Assembly (NCBI GenBank): GCA_036226585.1
Contig: CP108997.1
Location: 1,054,001-1,118,000 of the forward strand
DNA from: Streptomyces sp. NBC_00708
GTDB taxonomy: Bacteria > Actinomycetota > Actinomycetes > Streptomycetales > Streptomycetaceae
Length of the DNA stretch: 64,000 nt
Direction: 5' to 3'
Each line of letters begins with the position of its first letter. Position 1 is the stretch's first letter. This document shows, one piece after another, positions 31,314 through 40,955 of the stretch. A model generated the notes under the pieces. The model saw only the letters and a list, made by a program, of their open reading frames with translations. It was not told the DNA's origin and did no database searches. Position numbers and translations under genes: made by a program.

Positions 31314-31960
31314 GTCCCGGCCGCGTCGGCCGCGTCCGCCTCCGCGGCCTCGCGGCGCACGGTGACGACCCGCTGGACCAGCGTCACCAGGCTGCCGACG
31401 GCGACGATCCACAGCGCGATCGGCAGCAGGATCTGGATGCCCGGCACCCCGAACTTGTGCAGCCCCGCGAATCCGGCCGCCACGAGCGAGATCACCAGGC
31501 GCTCGGCACGCTCCACGAGCCCGTTGACCGCCACCGGCAGACCGATCGACTCACCGCGCGCCTTGGTGTACGAGACCACCTGACCGCTCGCCAGGCAGAA
31601 GATCGCGACCGCGCACAGGACGTTGTCGTCGCCGCTGCCCGCGTACCAGAGAGCGAAACCGGCGAAGATCGCGCCGTCGGCGACCCGGTCGAGCGTGGAG
31701 TCCAGGAACGCGCCCCACCGGCTGGAGATACCGGCCTGGCGCGCCATGTTCCCGTCGACGAGGTCGGAGAACACGAAGATCGTGATGACGATCGTGCCCC
31801 AGAAGAACTCCCCCATCGGGAAGAAGACCAGCGCACCGGCCATCACCCCGGCCGTGCCGATCAGGGTGACCGCGTCCGGGCTCACGCCGAGGCGCAGGAG
31901 CAGTGCGGCGAACGGCGTGAGGACACGCGTGAAAAAGGCACGCGCGTACTTGTTCAGCAT
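31310..31960 (-). CDS. pgsA: Phosphatidylinositol phosphate synthase (CDP-alcohol phosphatidyltransferase)
   Basis: 216-residue polytopic enzyme. The CDP-alcohol motif is complete: SDLVDGNMARQAG followed by RWGAFLDSTLDRVADG, giving the D-x2-D-G-x2-A-R...G-x3-D-x3-D pattern. Several helices follow. Its position ahead of the PIM acyltransferase and mannosyltransferase points to phosphatidylinositol-phosphate rather than phosphatidylglycerol synthesis. ATG start (MLNKYARAFFTRVL). In mycobacteria it sits next to a HIT gene and thrS; here those lie 4.4 kb further on. Confidence 0.92.
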   Translation of the reverse strand: MLNKYARAFFTRVLTPFAALLLRLGVSPDAVTLIGTAGVMAGALVFFPMGEFFWGTIVITIFVFSDLVDGNMARQAGISSRWGAFLDSTLDRVADGAIFAGFALWYAGSGDDNVLCAVAIFCLASGQVVSYTKARGESIGLPVAVNGLVERAERLVISLVAAGFAGLHKFGVPGIQILLPIALWIVAVGSLVTLVQRVVTVRREAAEADAADAAGT

Positions 31961-32251
31961 GGCCTTCCCGAGGGGTAGGTGGGCCGCTTGGCCCCGTCGG
32001 CCACCGGCTGGAGGGCGCTGAAGGTCCTGGCCGGATCAGGGCCGCGAGCCCAGCCGGGGCCTTCAGCACCCTCCGCGCCCATCGTAGTCACGCTCGGCAG
32101 CGGCGACCGTCCGGGCACCCCGCGCCGGTGCGGGCGGCCCCTGTGGACGCGGCCCGCGGGGAGTGCCAAGCTCGAAAGACCGCGGGCGTCGCCGCAGCCG
32201 CCGCGCCGGCCCTGAAGGTGTGCCCGTGCCCGTCCGACTGGAGGCACGACC

Positions 32252-34459
32252 ATGGGCGACAAGGCGCACGCACACACCGGAGCCGCCGGAGGGGTACCGG
32301 GGGCCGGCCGTCCCCGCGCCCTGCGCAACGTGGCACTGGTCGGCCACAGCGGCTCCGGCAAGACCACCCTCGTCGAGGCGCTCGCGCAGACCGCGGGCGC
32401 CATCAACCGGCCGGGCCGGGTCGAGGACGGCACGACCGTCTCCGACCACGAGGAGATCGAGCACCGCCAGCACCGGTCCGTCCAGCTCTCCCTGGTCCCC
32501 GTGGACTGGGACGGCTGCCGGATCAACCTGCTGGACACCCCCGGCTACGCCGACTTCGTCGGAGAGGTCAGGGCCGGGCTGCGGGCGGCGGACGCTGCCC
32601 TCTTCGTCGTGTCGGCGGCCCAGGAGGCCGAGGCCGTGGCGGGCACCACCCGCGCCCTGTGGGAGGAGTGCGCCGCCGTCTCCATGCCGCGCGCCCTCGT
32701 GATCACCCACCTCGACACCGCCCGCACCCCCTTCGACGCGATGACCCGGCTCTGCGGCGAACTCTTCGGCGCCGACGACCCCGACGCCGTACTCCCCCTC
32801 TACCTGCCCGTGCTCGGCCCCGAGGCCGCCGACGGGCACGCCCCGCTCACCGGCCTCACCGGCCTGCTCTCGCAGCGGATCCTCGACTACTCCGGCGGCG
32901 AGCGCACCGAGCACCCGCCCGCCGACGACGAGCGGGCACCCCTGGCCGGGGCCCGCGCCCGGCTCATCGAGGGGATCATCGCCGAGAGCGAGGACGAGAC
33001 CCTGATGGACCGCTACCTCGGCGGCGAGACCATCGACACCAAGACCCTCGTCGACGACCTCGAACGCGCCGTGGCACGCGGCACCTTCCACCCCGTCCTC
33101 GCCGCCGCACCCGCAGCCGCCGGCGCCCGCCAGGGCATCGGCACCGTCGAACTCCTCGACCTGATCACCGGCGGCTTCCCCACCCCCCTCGAACACCCGC
33201 TTCCCGCCGTCACCACCCCCGACGGCTCCCCGCTCCCCGCCCTGACGGGCGACCCCGACGGCCCCCTGGTCGCCGAGGTCGTCAAGACCTCCTCCGACCC
33301 CTACGTCGGCCGGCTCTCCCTCGTCCGCGTCTTCTCCGGCACCCTGCGCCCCGACGACACCGTGCACATCTACGGCCACGGCCTCGACGGCCCCGCGCAC
33401 GAGGACCGCCCCTGCCACGGGACGCGCACCCGGGCCGGCGCCCTCACCTCGCCGTTCGGGAAGCAGCAGCGCCCCCTCGACGCCTGCGTCGCCGGAGACC
33501 TCGCCTGCGTCGCCCGCCTCGACACCGCCGAGACCGGCGACACCCTCTCCGGCACCGGCCACCCCCTGCTCCTCGAACCCTGGACCACCCCCGACCCCCT
33601 GCTCCCGCTCGCCGTCCGGGCGCACAGCAAGGCCGACGAGGACAAGCTCTCCCACAGCCTGGCCCGGCTCGTCGCCGAGGACCCGGCCCTGCGCCTCGAA
33701 CAGAACCCGGACACCGGACAGCTCGTCCTGTGGTGCCTGGGCGAGGCCCACCAGGAGGTCGCCCTGGACCGGCTGCGCGACCACTACGGGGTCCAGGTCG
33801 ACGCCGTCCCGCACCGCGTCGCCCTGCGGGAGACCTTCGCCGGACCCGCCACCGGACGCGGCCGCCACGTCAAACAGTCCGGCGGCCACGGCCAGTACGC
33901 CGTCTGCGAGATCGACGTCGAGCCGCTGCCCGCCGGCTCCGGCGTCGAATTCGCCGACCGGGTCGTCGGCGGCTCCGTCCCCCGCCCGTTCATCGCCTCC
34001 GTCGAGAAGGGCGTCCGCGCCCAGGCCGCCCGGGGCGTCGCCGCCGGCCACCCGCTCGTCGACATCCGCGTCGTCCTGCGGGACGGCAAGGCGCACTCCG
34101 TGGACTCCTCCGACGCCGCCTTCCAGACCGCCGGTGCCCTCGCCCTGCGCGAGGCCGCGGCCGAGGCGCACGTCCGCTTCCTGGAACCCGTCGCCGAGGT
34201 CCGCGTCCTTGTCCCCGACGCCTACGTCGGCCCGGTGATGAGCGACCTCTCGGGGCGCCGGGGCCGGGTCACCGGCACCGAGCAGTCGGGCCCCGGGCGC
34301 ACCCTCGTACGCGCCGACGTCCCCGAACTGGAGATCGGCCGGTACGCGGTCGACCTGCGCTCGCTCACCCACGGCACCGGCCGCTTCGACCGCGCGTACG
34401 CCCGTCACGAACCGATGCCCGCACAACTCGCCGACCGCGTCGCCGCCCAGGACGGCTGA
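32252..34459 (+). CDS. Elongation factor G-like GTPase (EF-G2 type)
   Basis: 735-residue paralogue of EF-G with all five domains in outline. G1 is GHSGSGKTT and G3 is DTPGYADF. The expected G4 (NKxD) reads THLD, keeping only the Asp, and the switch-I RGIT region reads HRSVQ. Later domains show VAEVVKTSSDPYVGRLSLVRVFSG and HVKQSGGHGQYAVCEIDVEP, typical of domains II and IV. GGAGG precedes the ATG. Such proteins lack translocase activity in mycobacteria as far as I recall; role unknown. It sits on the plus strand between the PIM genes and the HIT/thrS genes. Confidence 0.88.
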   Translation: MGDKAHAHTGAAGGVPGAGRPRALRNVALVGHSGSGKTTLVEALAQTAGAINRPGRVEDGTTVSDHEEIEHRQHRSVQLSLVPVDWDGCRINLLDTPGYADFVGEVRAGLRAADAALFVVSAAQEAEAVAGTTRALWEECAAVSMPRALVITHLDTARTPFDAMTRLCGELFGADDPDAVLPLYLPVLGPEAADGHAPLTGLTGLLSQRILDYSGGERTEHPPADDERAPLAGARARLIEGIIAESEDETLMDRYLGGETIDTKTLVDDLERAVARGTFHPVLAAAPAAAGARQGIGTVELLDLITGGFPTPLEHPLPAVTTPDGSPLPALTGDPDGPLVAEVVKTSSDPYVGRLSLVRVFSGTLRPDDTVHIYGHGLDGPAHEDRPCHGTRTRAGALTSPFGKQQRPLDACVAGDLACVARLDTAETGDTLSGTGHPLLLEPWTTPDPLLPLAVRAHSKADEDKLSHSLARLVAEDPALRLEQNPDTGQLVLWCLGEAHQEVALDRLRDHYGVQVDAVPHRVALRETFAGPATGRGRHVKQSGGHGQYAVCEIDVEPLPAGSGVEFADRVVGGSVPRPFIASVEKGVRAQAARGVAAGHPLVDIRVVLRDGKAHSVDSSDAAFQTAGALALREAAAEAHVRFLEPVAEVRVLVPDAYVGPVMSDLSGRRGRVTGTEQSGPGRTLVRADVPELEIGRYAVDLRSLTHGTGRFDRAYARHEPMPAQLADRVAAQDG

Positions 34460-34611
34460 CCGGCGGGGCCGCACCCCCACCCGTTGTCCACAGGGCCCCA
34501 CGGCGTACGTTTCCGGACGATACGCTGGTACCCCAGCTCAGAAAGTGTGCCGGGCACGGCAGTTGGGAAACAGCCGCAGGAGCGGTTCCTCGGTGGCGAG
34601 TGGGGGCGACA

Positions 34612-36267
34612 GTGGCCAGCAACGGATTCGATTTCTCTCCCGGAGCGCAGATTCCGCTCCAGGGGTCGGCAGGCGCGGCGGTGGCGACCAATGCCCTCGC
34701 CTCCGCCGCGTACCGCGACAGCCCGGTGGAGGACCTCCTCAAGGCCAACAGCGAGTGGCACAAGTCCGAAGTGAAGAAGGGCCGTTCCGACTACTTCAAG
34801 CCCAACCTCGGCGAGGCGTTCTCCCGCGCCGTCCAGGAACGCATGCTCGGCGGAGCCCGTAAGGCGCTCATCCAGTCCTTCGGCAGCGACCCGCAGACCG
34901 TCGTCGAGCACTGCCTGTCCGCGACCCGCCTGCGCAAGGCCCGCGACGCCAGACTCACCGCCGTCACCGCCCTGTTCGGCTTCCTGTTCCTGCCCGGCAT
35001 GCTGATGTGGGTCATCGCCTTCCGGGTGCGTGACGGCTTCGCCAAAACCAAGGACAAGGTCCTCACCACCCTCGGCAACAGCCTGCTCCCCCTCGTCGCC
35101 ATCGGCGCCCTCCTCCTCCTGGTCAAGCTGCCGCTGACCGGACTCCTCGGGCTCTACCTGCGCGCGATGGTCGTCGCTCCCGTCATCGGCTGGTACATCG
35201 CCAAACGGATCGCGGAGAAGTCCGCCCAGGACATGCGCACCCGCTGGGAGGGCCTGCTCTCCGGCGGCGGCGTCATCGCCAAGATCCCCGAAGCGGTCCC
35301 GAAGAACCCCAGCGAGACCGCCCGCGAGGCCCTGCGCCAGGGCCTGGAGAAGCTCTCCGCCGAACAGCAGTCCAACTCCGTCTTCTACGCCGGCCCCAAG
35401 GGCATCCTCGGCATGGGCACCCGCTGGGGCAGCTGGCAGCTCGCCGAGGACCTCGTCGCCAAGGACCCCGGCAAGGAGATCCACCAGTTCCGCAGCTGGG
35501 ACGTCATCCGCGTCATCCACGACCAGCTGAAACTGCTGGAACGAGGCCCCCTGAACACCGGCGGATTCCCCACCCCCTCCGTCACCCACTGGATCGTCAC
35601 CCCCGTCGGGGAGAACGCCGACGCCGTCACCCGCCGCGAGGGCGAGGACGTCGCCACCTTCCAGATCAAGCCCCACGAGATACAGCGGATCTGCAACCAC
35701 CAGCAGTTCGGCGGCGGCGACCGGCACTACCTCGGCGTGCAGTTCACCCTCTGGGACGGCCAGCTCGTCATCACCATGATGATCACCGTGACCGTGCTCT
35801 TCGAGACCCTGCGCATCGAGGTCACCGGACACGCCCTCGGCCCCGTCCACTCCCTCTTCACCAGCAAGCCCGCCGCCAAGACCCGGACCGTCAACAAGAC
35901 CGTCCGGTTCTGGGAGACCCGCGACATCACCCTCGCCCTCGTCGACGCCCACGAGGTCACCCGCCTCGCCCTGCGGGCCCCCTTCACCTGGTACCCGCCG
36001 CTTCTGGACTACCTCGGCGGCAAGATCGCCCTGCCCGAGCCCTTCGGACTGCGGCACGCCTGGGCCGAGAAGCCCTGGCGCCACCGCTTCATGGCCGACG
36101 ACGCCATGCGCGCCGCCACCCCCGTCCTGCGCGTCGTGCACAGCGCCGCCATCAAGGTCCTGGAGGAGCACGGCGTGGACACCGAGCGCTTCAACAGCCG
36201 CTCGTCGGTCCTGAGCGGCCTCGTCCAGCAGCCCGCCCCCGGCAAGGCCGACCTCTACGACGCCTGA
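34612..36267 (+). CDS. Conserved hypothetical membrane-associated protein
   Basis: 551-residue protein I do not recognise by family. A ~120-residue soluble start (HLGEAFSRAVQERMLGG-type helices) is followed by a strongly hydrophobic region with about three membrane helices (AVTALFGFLFLPGMLMWVIAF; LLPLVAIGALLLLVKLPLTG; LRAMVVAPVIGWYIA), then a large soluble C-terminal part containing HEIQRICNHQQFGGGDRHYLGVQ and further hydrophobic strands. Two GTG starts are possible (34600 and 34612); I chose the latter for the nearby GGGGG. It starts 152 bp after the EF-G-like gene on the same strand. Confidence 0.7.
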   Translation: MASNGFDFSPGAQIPLQGSAGAAVATNALASAAYRDSPVEDLLKANSEWHKSEVKKGRSDYFKPNLGEAFSRAVQERMLGGARKALIQSFGSDPQTVVEHCLSATRLRKARDARLTAVTALFGFLFLPGMLMWVIAFRVRDGFAKTKDKVLTTLGNSLLPLVAIGALLLLVKLPLTGLLGLYLRAMVVAPVIGWYIAKRIAEKSAQDMRTRWEGLLSGGGVIAKIPEAVPKNPSETAREALRQGLEKLSAEQQSNSVFYAGPKGILGMGTRWGSWQLAEDLVAKDPGKEIHQFRSWDVIRVIHDQLKLLERGPLNTGGFPTPSVTHWIVTPVGENADAVTRREGEDVATFQIKPHEIQRICNHQQFGGGDRHYLGVQFTLWDGQLVITMMITVTVLFETLRIEVTGHALGPVHSLFTSKPAAKTRTVNKTVRFWETRDITLALVDAHEVTRLALRAPFTWYPPLLDYLGGKIALPEPFGLRHAWAEKPWRHRFMADDAMRAATPVLRVVHSAAIKVLEEHGVDTERFNSRSSVLSGLVQQPAPGKADLYDA

Positions 36268-36280
36268 CCACCCACGTACG

Positions 36281-36323
36281 CGAACGGGGGCGCCCCGGAA
36301 AGAATCCGGAGCGCCCCCGTTCG
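36281..36323. terminator. Bidirectional terminator
   Basis: A 19-bp stem (CGAACGGGGGCGCCCCGGA on the left arm, one mismatch) with loop AAGAA lies between the convergent 551-residue protein gene and the HIT gene. Confidence 0.8.
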
Positions 36324-36336
36324 CCGAGCGAGCGGA

Positions 36337-36885
36337 TCAGTCGACGGGCCAGGCGTCCGCCAGCATCTTCCGGGTGTCCGCCAGCAGCTGCGGCAGCACC
36401 CGGGTGTGCCCCACCACCGGCATGAAGTTGGCGTCGCCACCCCACCGGGGCACCAGGTGCTGGTGCAGATGCGCGGCGATCCCCGCCCCCGCCACCGCAC
36501 CCTGGTTCATCCCGATGTTGAAACCGTGCGCACCCGAAGCCGCCCGCAGCGCGGTCATCGCCCGCTTCGTGAAATCGGCCAGCTCCGCCGTCTCCGGACC
36601 GTCCAGCTCCGTGTAGTCCGCGACATGCCGGTACGGCACCACCATCAGGTGCCCGCCGTTGTACGGGTACAGATTCAGCACGGCGTAGACCTTCTGACCG
36701 CGCGCGACGACGAGCCCGTCCTCGTCCGACAGCTCCGGAATCCCGCAGAACGGACAGCCGTCCCCCGCCTCCGGGCCGGTCGGCTTGTTCTCCCCCTGGA
36801 TGTACGCCATCCGGTGGGGCGTCCACAGGCGCTGGAACGCGTCGGGCGTCCCCACTCCGATCTGCTGCTCCGGCTCACTCGTCAT
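36337..36885 (-). CDS. HIT-family hydrolase (Ap4A phosphorylase-like)
   Basis: 182-residue histidine-triad protein. The signature AAHLHQHLVPRWGGDANFMP gives the H-x-H-x-H-x-x core; CPFC near residue 50 resembles the zinc or structural pair in actinobacterial Ap4A-phosphorylase-type HIT proteins (GCPFCGIPEL). It would cleave dinucleoside polyphosphates. I chose the ATG at MTSEPEQQ; an ATG four codons earlier is possible. In mycobacteria the orthologue lies directly between thrS and the PIP synthase; here the two are split by plus-strand genes. Confidence 0.9.
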   Translation of the reverse strand: MTSEPEQQIGVGTPDAFQRLWTPHRMAYIQGENKPTGPEAGDGCPFCGIPELSDEDGLVVARGQKVYAVLNLYPYNGGHLMVVPYRHVADYTELDGPETAELADFTKRAMTALRAASGAHGFNIGMNQGAVAGAGIAAHLHQHLVPRWGGDANFMPVVGHTRVLPQLLADTRKMLADAWPVD

Positions 36886-36963
36886 GCCGGCCAGCATATT
36901 GCTTCACCTGTGCGGAGCGTGTCGCCGGGGCCGATCCCGTTCACGCACGGCGATGCTGGGCCG

Positions 36964-37641
36964 ATGAGCGCGCACACCCCGGCCCCGCCCCCTCCCGCCC
37001 TCACCCAGTGGGAGCGGCGCACCGAGGTACCGCTGCTCGCCGCCTCCGTCGTCTTCATGGCCGGCTACGCCTTCCGCGTCCTCGCCCCGCACGACGCCCA
37101 GCCCTGGCACGACCTCTCCCTCGCCCTCGTCGGCGCGACCTGGCTGCTCTTCATCCTCGACTACGCGGTACGCCTCCGGCTCAGCCGCCTCGGCCACCGC
37201 TTCCCGCGCACCCACTGGCTCGACACCCTCGTCCTCGTCATGCCCCTGCTGCGCCCGCTGCGCATGGTGAAGGTCTACACAGCGGTCCAGGAGCGGCGGG
37301 ACCGGCCCCGGCTCGGCCTGTACGCCCGGGTGATCTCGTACGCGGGGATGACCGCCGTCCTTCTCGGCTTCTCGGCGGCGCTCAGCGTCTACCACTGGGA
37401 GCACGACGCCCCGGGCTCCTCGATCCGCACCTTCGGGGACGCCGCCTGGTGGGCGTGCGAGACGCTGACGACGGTGGGGTACGGGGATGTCGTGCCGGTG
37501 ACGACGGCGGGCCGGATCATCGCGGCGGGCCTGATGGCGTGCGGCCTGGGGCTGCTGGGAGCGGTGACGGGCTCGTTCTCGTCGTGGCTGATCCAGGTGT
37601 TCCGCCGGGAGGACGAGAAGGAGCCCCCGGCGAGCGGGTAG
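36964..37641 (+). CDS. Potassium-channel-like ion channel
   Basis: 225-residue membrane protein. The selectivity filter is TLTTVGYGDVVPVT, flanked by an S5-like helix (ISYAGMTAVLLGFSAALSVYHW) and an S6-like helix (RIIAAGLMACGLGLLGAVTGSF). Before these come three further helices (LLAASVVFMAGYAF; LSLALVGATWLLFILDYAVRL; WLDTLVLVMPLLRPLRMVKV), giving a reduced voltage-gated-like layout without an obvious arginine-rich S4. No regulatory domain. ATG start, 78 bp after the divergent HIT start. Confidence 0.88.
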   Translation: MSAHTPAPPPPALTQWERRTEVPLLAASVVFMAGYAFRVLAPHDAQPWHDLSLALVGATWLLFILDYAVRLRLSRLGHRFPRTHWLDTLVLVMPLLRPLRMVKVYTAVQERRDRPRLGLYARVISYAGMTAVLLGFSAALSVYHWEHDAPGSSIRTFGDAAWWACETLTTVGYGDVVPVTTAGRIIAAGLMACGLGLLGAVTGSFSSWLIQVFRREDEKEPPASG

Positions 37642-37655
37642 CTCGGCCGGGGGCT
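37622..37655. terminator. Terminator shared by the channel gene and thrS
   Basis: AGCCCCCGGCGAGC and GCTCGGCCGGGGGCT pair with one bulged base. The left arm codes for the last residues of the channel gene, and the thrS stop is 17 bp further on, so it can serve both convergent genes. Confidence 0.7.
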
Positions 37656-37671
37656 TCTGGAACGGCTCGGA

Positions 37672-39648
37672 TCAGACCTGGACGCGGTCCTCGACGGCCT
37701 TGGCGATCTTGGCGATGGCCTCGTCGACCGGGATGCCGTTCTCCTGCGAGCCGTCGCGGTAGCGGAAGGAGACGGCACCGTTGGCCATGTCCTCATCGCC
37801 CGCGATGATCATGAACGGCACCTTGCTCTTCTGCTGGTTCCGGATCTTCTTCTGCATGCGGTCCGAGGAGGCGTCCACGTCCACCCGGAGCCCCTGCTTG
37901 CGGGCCTTGGCCGCGAACTCCTGGAGGTACGGGATGTGGGTGTCGCCGATCGGGATGCCGACCGCCTGGACCGGGGCCAGCCACACCGGGAACGCACCCG
38001 CGTAGTGCTCCAGGAGCACCGCGAAGAAGCGCTCGATGGAGCCGAACAGGGCGCGGTGGATCATGACCGGGCGCTGCTTGGAGCCGTCCGGGCCGGTGTA
38101 CTCCAGGTCGAACCGCTCCGGCAGGTTGAAGTCGAGCTGGATGGTCGACATCTGCCAGGTCCGCCCGATGGCGTCCCGCGCCTGCACCGAGATCTTCGGG
38201 CCGTAGAACGCGGCGCCGCCCGGGTCCGGGACCAGGGGCAGGCCCTGCTTCTCGGCGACCTGGCGCAGCGTCTCGGTGGCCTCTTCCCAGGCGTCGTCCG
38301 ACCCGACGAACTTCTCCGGGTCCTTGGTGGAGAGCTCCAGGTAGAAGTCGGTGAGCCCGTAGTCACGGAGCAGGTTCAGGACGAAGGTGAGCGTCCGGTC
38401 CAGCTCCTCGGCCATCTGCTCACGGGTGCAGTAGATGTGCGCGTCGTCCTGTGTGAAGCCGCGCGAGCGGGTCAGACCGTGCACGACGCCCGACTTCTCG
38501 TACCGGTACACCGTGCCGAACTCGAAGAGGCGCAGGGGCAGTTCACGGTACGAACGGCCGCGTGCGTCGAAGATCAGGTTGTGCATCGGGCAGTTCATCG
38601 GCTTGAGGTAGTAATCCACCCCGTCGTCGAGCTGCATGGGCGGGTACATGCCGTCGGCGTACCAGTCCAGGTGGCCGGACTTCTCGAAGAGCTTGCCCTT
38701 GGTGGCGTGCGGCGAGTAGACGAACTCGTAGCCCTCCTCCTCGTGGCGGCGGCGCGAGTAGTCCTCCATGGCCCGGCGGATGACGCCGCCCTTGGGGTGG
38801 AAGACGGCGAGGCCGGGCCCGATCTCGTCCGGGAAGGAGAAGAGGTCCAGCTCGTTGCCGAGCTTGCGGTGGTCGCGCTTGGCGGCCTCCTCCAGGAACT
38901 CCAGGTGCGCCTTCAGCTCGTCCTTGGTCGGCCAGGCGGTGCCGTAGATGCGCTGGAGCATCGGGTTCTTCTCGCTGCCCCGCCAGTACGCGGCGGCGTT
39001 CCGCATCAGCTTGAACGCCGGGATGAACCGGGTCGTGGGCAGGTGCGGACCCCGGCAGAGGTCCTTCCAGCACAGCTCGCCGGTCTTCGGGTCGAGGTTG
39101 TCGTAGATGGTCAGCTCGCCGCCGCCCACCTCTACGTCCGCGCCGTCGTCCGAGGAGGCGGAGCCCTTGATGCCGATGAGCTCCAGCTTGTACGGCTCGT
39201 CGGCCAGCTCCTCGCGGGCGTCCTCGTCGGAGACCACGCGGCGGGAGAACTTCTGGCCCCGCTTCTGGATCTCCTGCATCCGCTTCTCGATGGCCTTGAG
39301 ATCCTCGGGCGTGAACGGCTTCTCGACGTCGAAGTCGTAGTAGAAGCCGTCCTTGACCGGCGGGCCGATGCCGAGCTTGGCCTCGGGGTGCAGCTCCTGC
39401 ACGGCCTGGGCCATGACGTGCGCGGTGGAGTGCCGCAGGATGTTGAGGCCGTCCTCGGAGGAGATCTCGACGGGCTCGACGGTCTCGCCGTCCCGGAGCT
39501 CGTACGCGAGGTCCTTCAGCTCGCCGCCGACGCGGGCCGCGACAATGGTGCGCTCGCCGGGGAAGAGCTCGGCCGCCGTAGTGCCCGTCGTCACCACGCG
39601 CTCTTCCCGCTCGGAATCGCGTTGGATGGTCACACGGACGTCTGACAC
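37672..39648 (-). CDS. thrS: Threonyl-tRNA synthetase
   Basis: 658-residue class II synthetase. N-terminal TGS domain, the editing/second additional domain with [14 protein letters not shown], the catalytic core with zinc Cys in [10 protein letters not shown], motif 2 ([20 protein letters not shown]) and the C-terminal anticodon domain ([17 protein letters not shown]). I chose the GTG giving [12 protein letters not shown] behind AGGAGAGACC. The large C-terminal half is intact. Upstream 101 bp separate it from the OB-like gene; no T-box element is visible. Confidence 0.97.
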   Translation of the reverse strand: MSDVRVTIQRDSEREERVVTTGTTAAELFPGERTIVAARVGGELKDLAYELRDGETVEPVEISSEDGLNILRHSTAHVMAQAVQELHPEAKLGIGPPVKDGFYYDFDVEKPFTPEDLKAIEKRMQEIQKRGQKFSRRVVSDEDAREELADEPYKLELIGIKGSASSDDGADVEVGGGELTIYDNLDPKTGELCWKDLCRGPHLPTTRFIPAFKLMRNAAAYWRGSEKNPMLQRIYGTAWPTKDELKAHLEFLEEAAKRDHRKLGNELDLFSFPDEIGPGLAVFHPKGGVIRRAMEDYSRRRHEEEGYEFVYSPHATKGKLFEKSGHLDWYADGMYPPMQLDDGVDYYLKPMNCPMHNLIFDARGRSYRELPLRLFEFGTVYRYEKSGVVHGLTRSRGFTQDDAHIYCTREQMAEELDRTLTFVLNLLRDYGLTDFYLELSTKDPEKFVGSDDAWEEATETLRQVAEKQGLPLVPDPGGAAFYGPKISVQARDAIGRTWQMSTIQLDFNLPERFDLEYTGPDGSKQRPVMIHRALFGSIERFFAVLLEHYAGAFPVWLAPVQAVGIPIGDTHIPYLQEFAAKARKQGLRVDVDASSDRMQKKIRNQQKSKVPFMIIAGDEDMANGAVSFRYRDGSQENGIPVDEAIAKIAKAVEDRVQV

Positions 39649-39749
39649 CGGTCTCTCCTGACTCAGGGGGCGCACCGCACTCCTCTGGCGCGTGCAGAAG
39701 GAATCGTACCGAGCCGAGGGCCCCCGATGCGAAAGGGCCGGTTTCCCGC

Positions 39750-40955
39750 CTACTCCCCCGCGCACGCCTCCTCGAACGAGTCCACGTTCTCCTGGAGCGA
39801 CTTCATCAGCCGGTCCCGCTCCTCGTCGTCGACCTGGACCGGAACGACCTGCGAGGCCCCGGTCAGCCGCCGGAAGCCGCCCCGGCTCTCCAGCCGGCCC
39901 TCCACCCGTACGGGCAGCCCGACCAGATGGGCCTGGCCCGCTATCCGGTACGCCTCCTCGTCCAGTTCGATCCGGACGTGCGGCACCTCTGCGCCGGCGA
40001 GCACCCGCAGCCGTACGATCCCGGCCCCGCGCGGCCCGGAGCGGCGCAGCCGGACGACGGCGCCGGTGATCCGTACGGTGACGGCGGGCTCGTCGCGCAG
40101 GTAGCGGGCGCCGGCGCGGCGCAGGGCGGGCAGGTCGCCCGGGGTGAACTCGACGGGCTCGGGGCGGGCGGGGCAGCCGTCGGGCGTTCCGGCGGCGGGC
40201 GCCCAGTCGAGCGCGATCGCGGCGCCCTCCGAGCCCCGGACGAGGGCGACGAGTGCCTCGGTGAGTTCGCGGCTGACGCCCGCCGCGACGGCGTTGTCGA
40301 AGGCCTCCATGCCGCCGGTCGCCCGTTGGTAGTCGACGGCCTCGCGGGTGGCGTGCAGGGCGTGGTGGAGGCGTACGGCGACGGGGCGGCCCGGTGCGAC
40401 GGGGACGAACGCGGTGAGCGTGCGGCCGCCGGGGGCGGGGCCGATGAGGACGGGGCCGAGGGCGGCGAGGGCGCGCCTGCGGCGGCGGGCGCCGTGGTAG
40501 CCGGCCCGGCCGCGCACGGCGAGGGCGCCGGCCAGCAGGATCTGCCGGGCCGCGCCGTGCAGCTGTTCCGCGCCGAGCCAGTCGGCGGCTCCGGCGGGCG
40601 GTTCCGGGACCTCGCGCCACCAGCGGATCTCGTCGCTGGGCACGGCGAGGGCGACCAGGACCTCGCGGGCGGAGGGGGTGGCGCTGCGGGCGAGTGCGGT
40701 CAGGGCCTCGCTCAGCAGGTCCTCGCTGTCGGGGAAGGTCCTGGTGTGGGGCACGAGCAGGCCCGCGGTGCCGCCGGGCGGGGTCCAGCGACTGTAGGAG
40801 CCACCGCTCCCGCCGCGCCGCTGCCAGCCGTGCCGGGCGAGCAGGGCGCCGAGCACGGCGGGGTCGACGCGGGCCGGGTCGGGCAGGGACGAGGACGGTG
40901 CCGCGGCCTCGCCGTGGAGGCGTACGGAATCGGGCCGGCTGACGGACTCGTGCAT
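39750..40955 (-). CDS. Hypothetical protein with OB-like C-terminus, partner of DUF4365
   Basis: 401-residue protein of unknown function. The N-terminal ~130 residues contain [20 protein letters not shown] and a helical region; the middle holds [15 protein letters not shown], a basic stretch that could touch nucleic acid; the last ~110 residues alternate beta-like segments ([33 protein letters not shown]) in a pattern like OB-fold domains. Its ATG shares one base with the stop of the DUF4365 gene and has a GGGAGGGAG site, so the two are co-translated. The OB call is inference from pattern only; no enzyme motif is seen. Confidence 0.6.
   Translation of the reverse strand: MHESVSRPDSVRLHGEAAAPSSSLPDPARVDPAVLGALLARHGWQRRGGSGGSYSRWTPPGGTAGLLVPHTRTFPDSEDLLSEALTALARSATPSAREVLVALAVPSDEIRWWREVPEPPAGAADWLGAEQLHGAARQILLAGALAVRGRAGYHGARRRRRALAALGPVLIGPAPGGRTLTAFVPVAPGRPVAVRLHHALHATREAVDYQRATGGMEAFDNAVAAGVSRELTEALVALVRGSEGAAIALDWAPAAGTPDGCPARPEPVEFTPGDLPALRRAGARYLRDEPAVTVRITGAVVRLRRSGPRGAGIVRLRVLAGAEVPHVRIELDEEAYRIAGQAHLVGLPVRVEGRLESRGGFRRLTGASQVVPVQVDDEERDRLMKSLQENVDSFEEACAGE

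Noticed and set aside
32063..36171. Minus-strand frames antisense to the EF-G-like gene and the 551-residue gene
   Set aside because: Gly/Val/Asp-rich with no recognisable domains; the plus-strand genes have clear motifs.
36406..36963. Extension of the channel gene upstream of 36964
   Set aside because: The in-frame upstream codons are antisense to the HIT gene; translation from ATG 36964 gives a sensible N-terminus.
39649..39749. T-box leader for thrS, alaS or hisS
   Set aside because: No T-box core sequence is seen before any of the three synthetase genes; actinobacterial T-boxes are largely limited to ileS.
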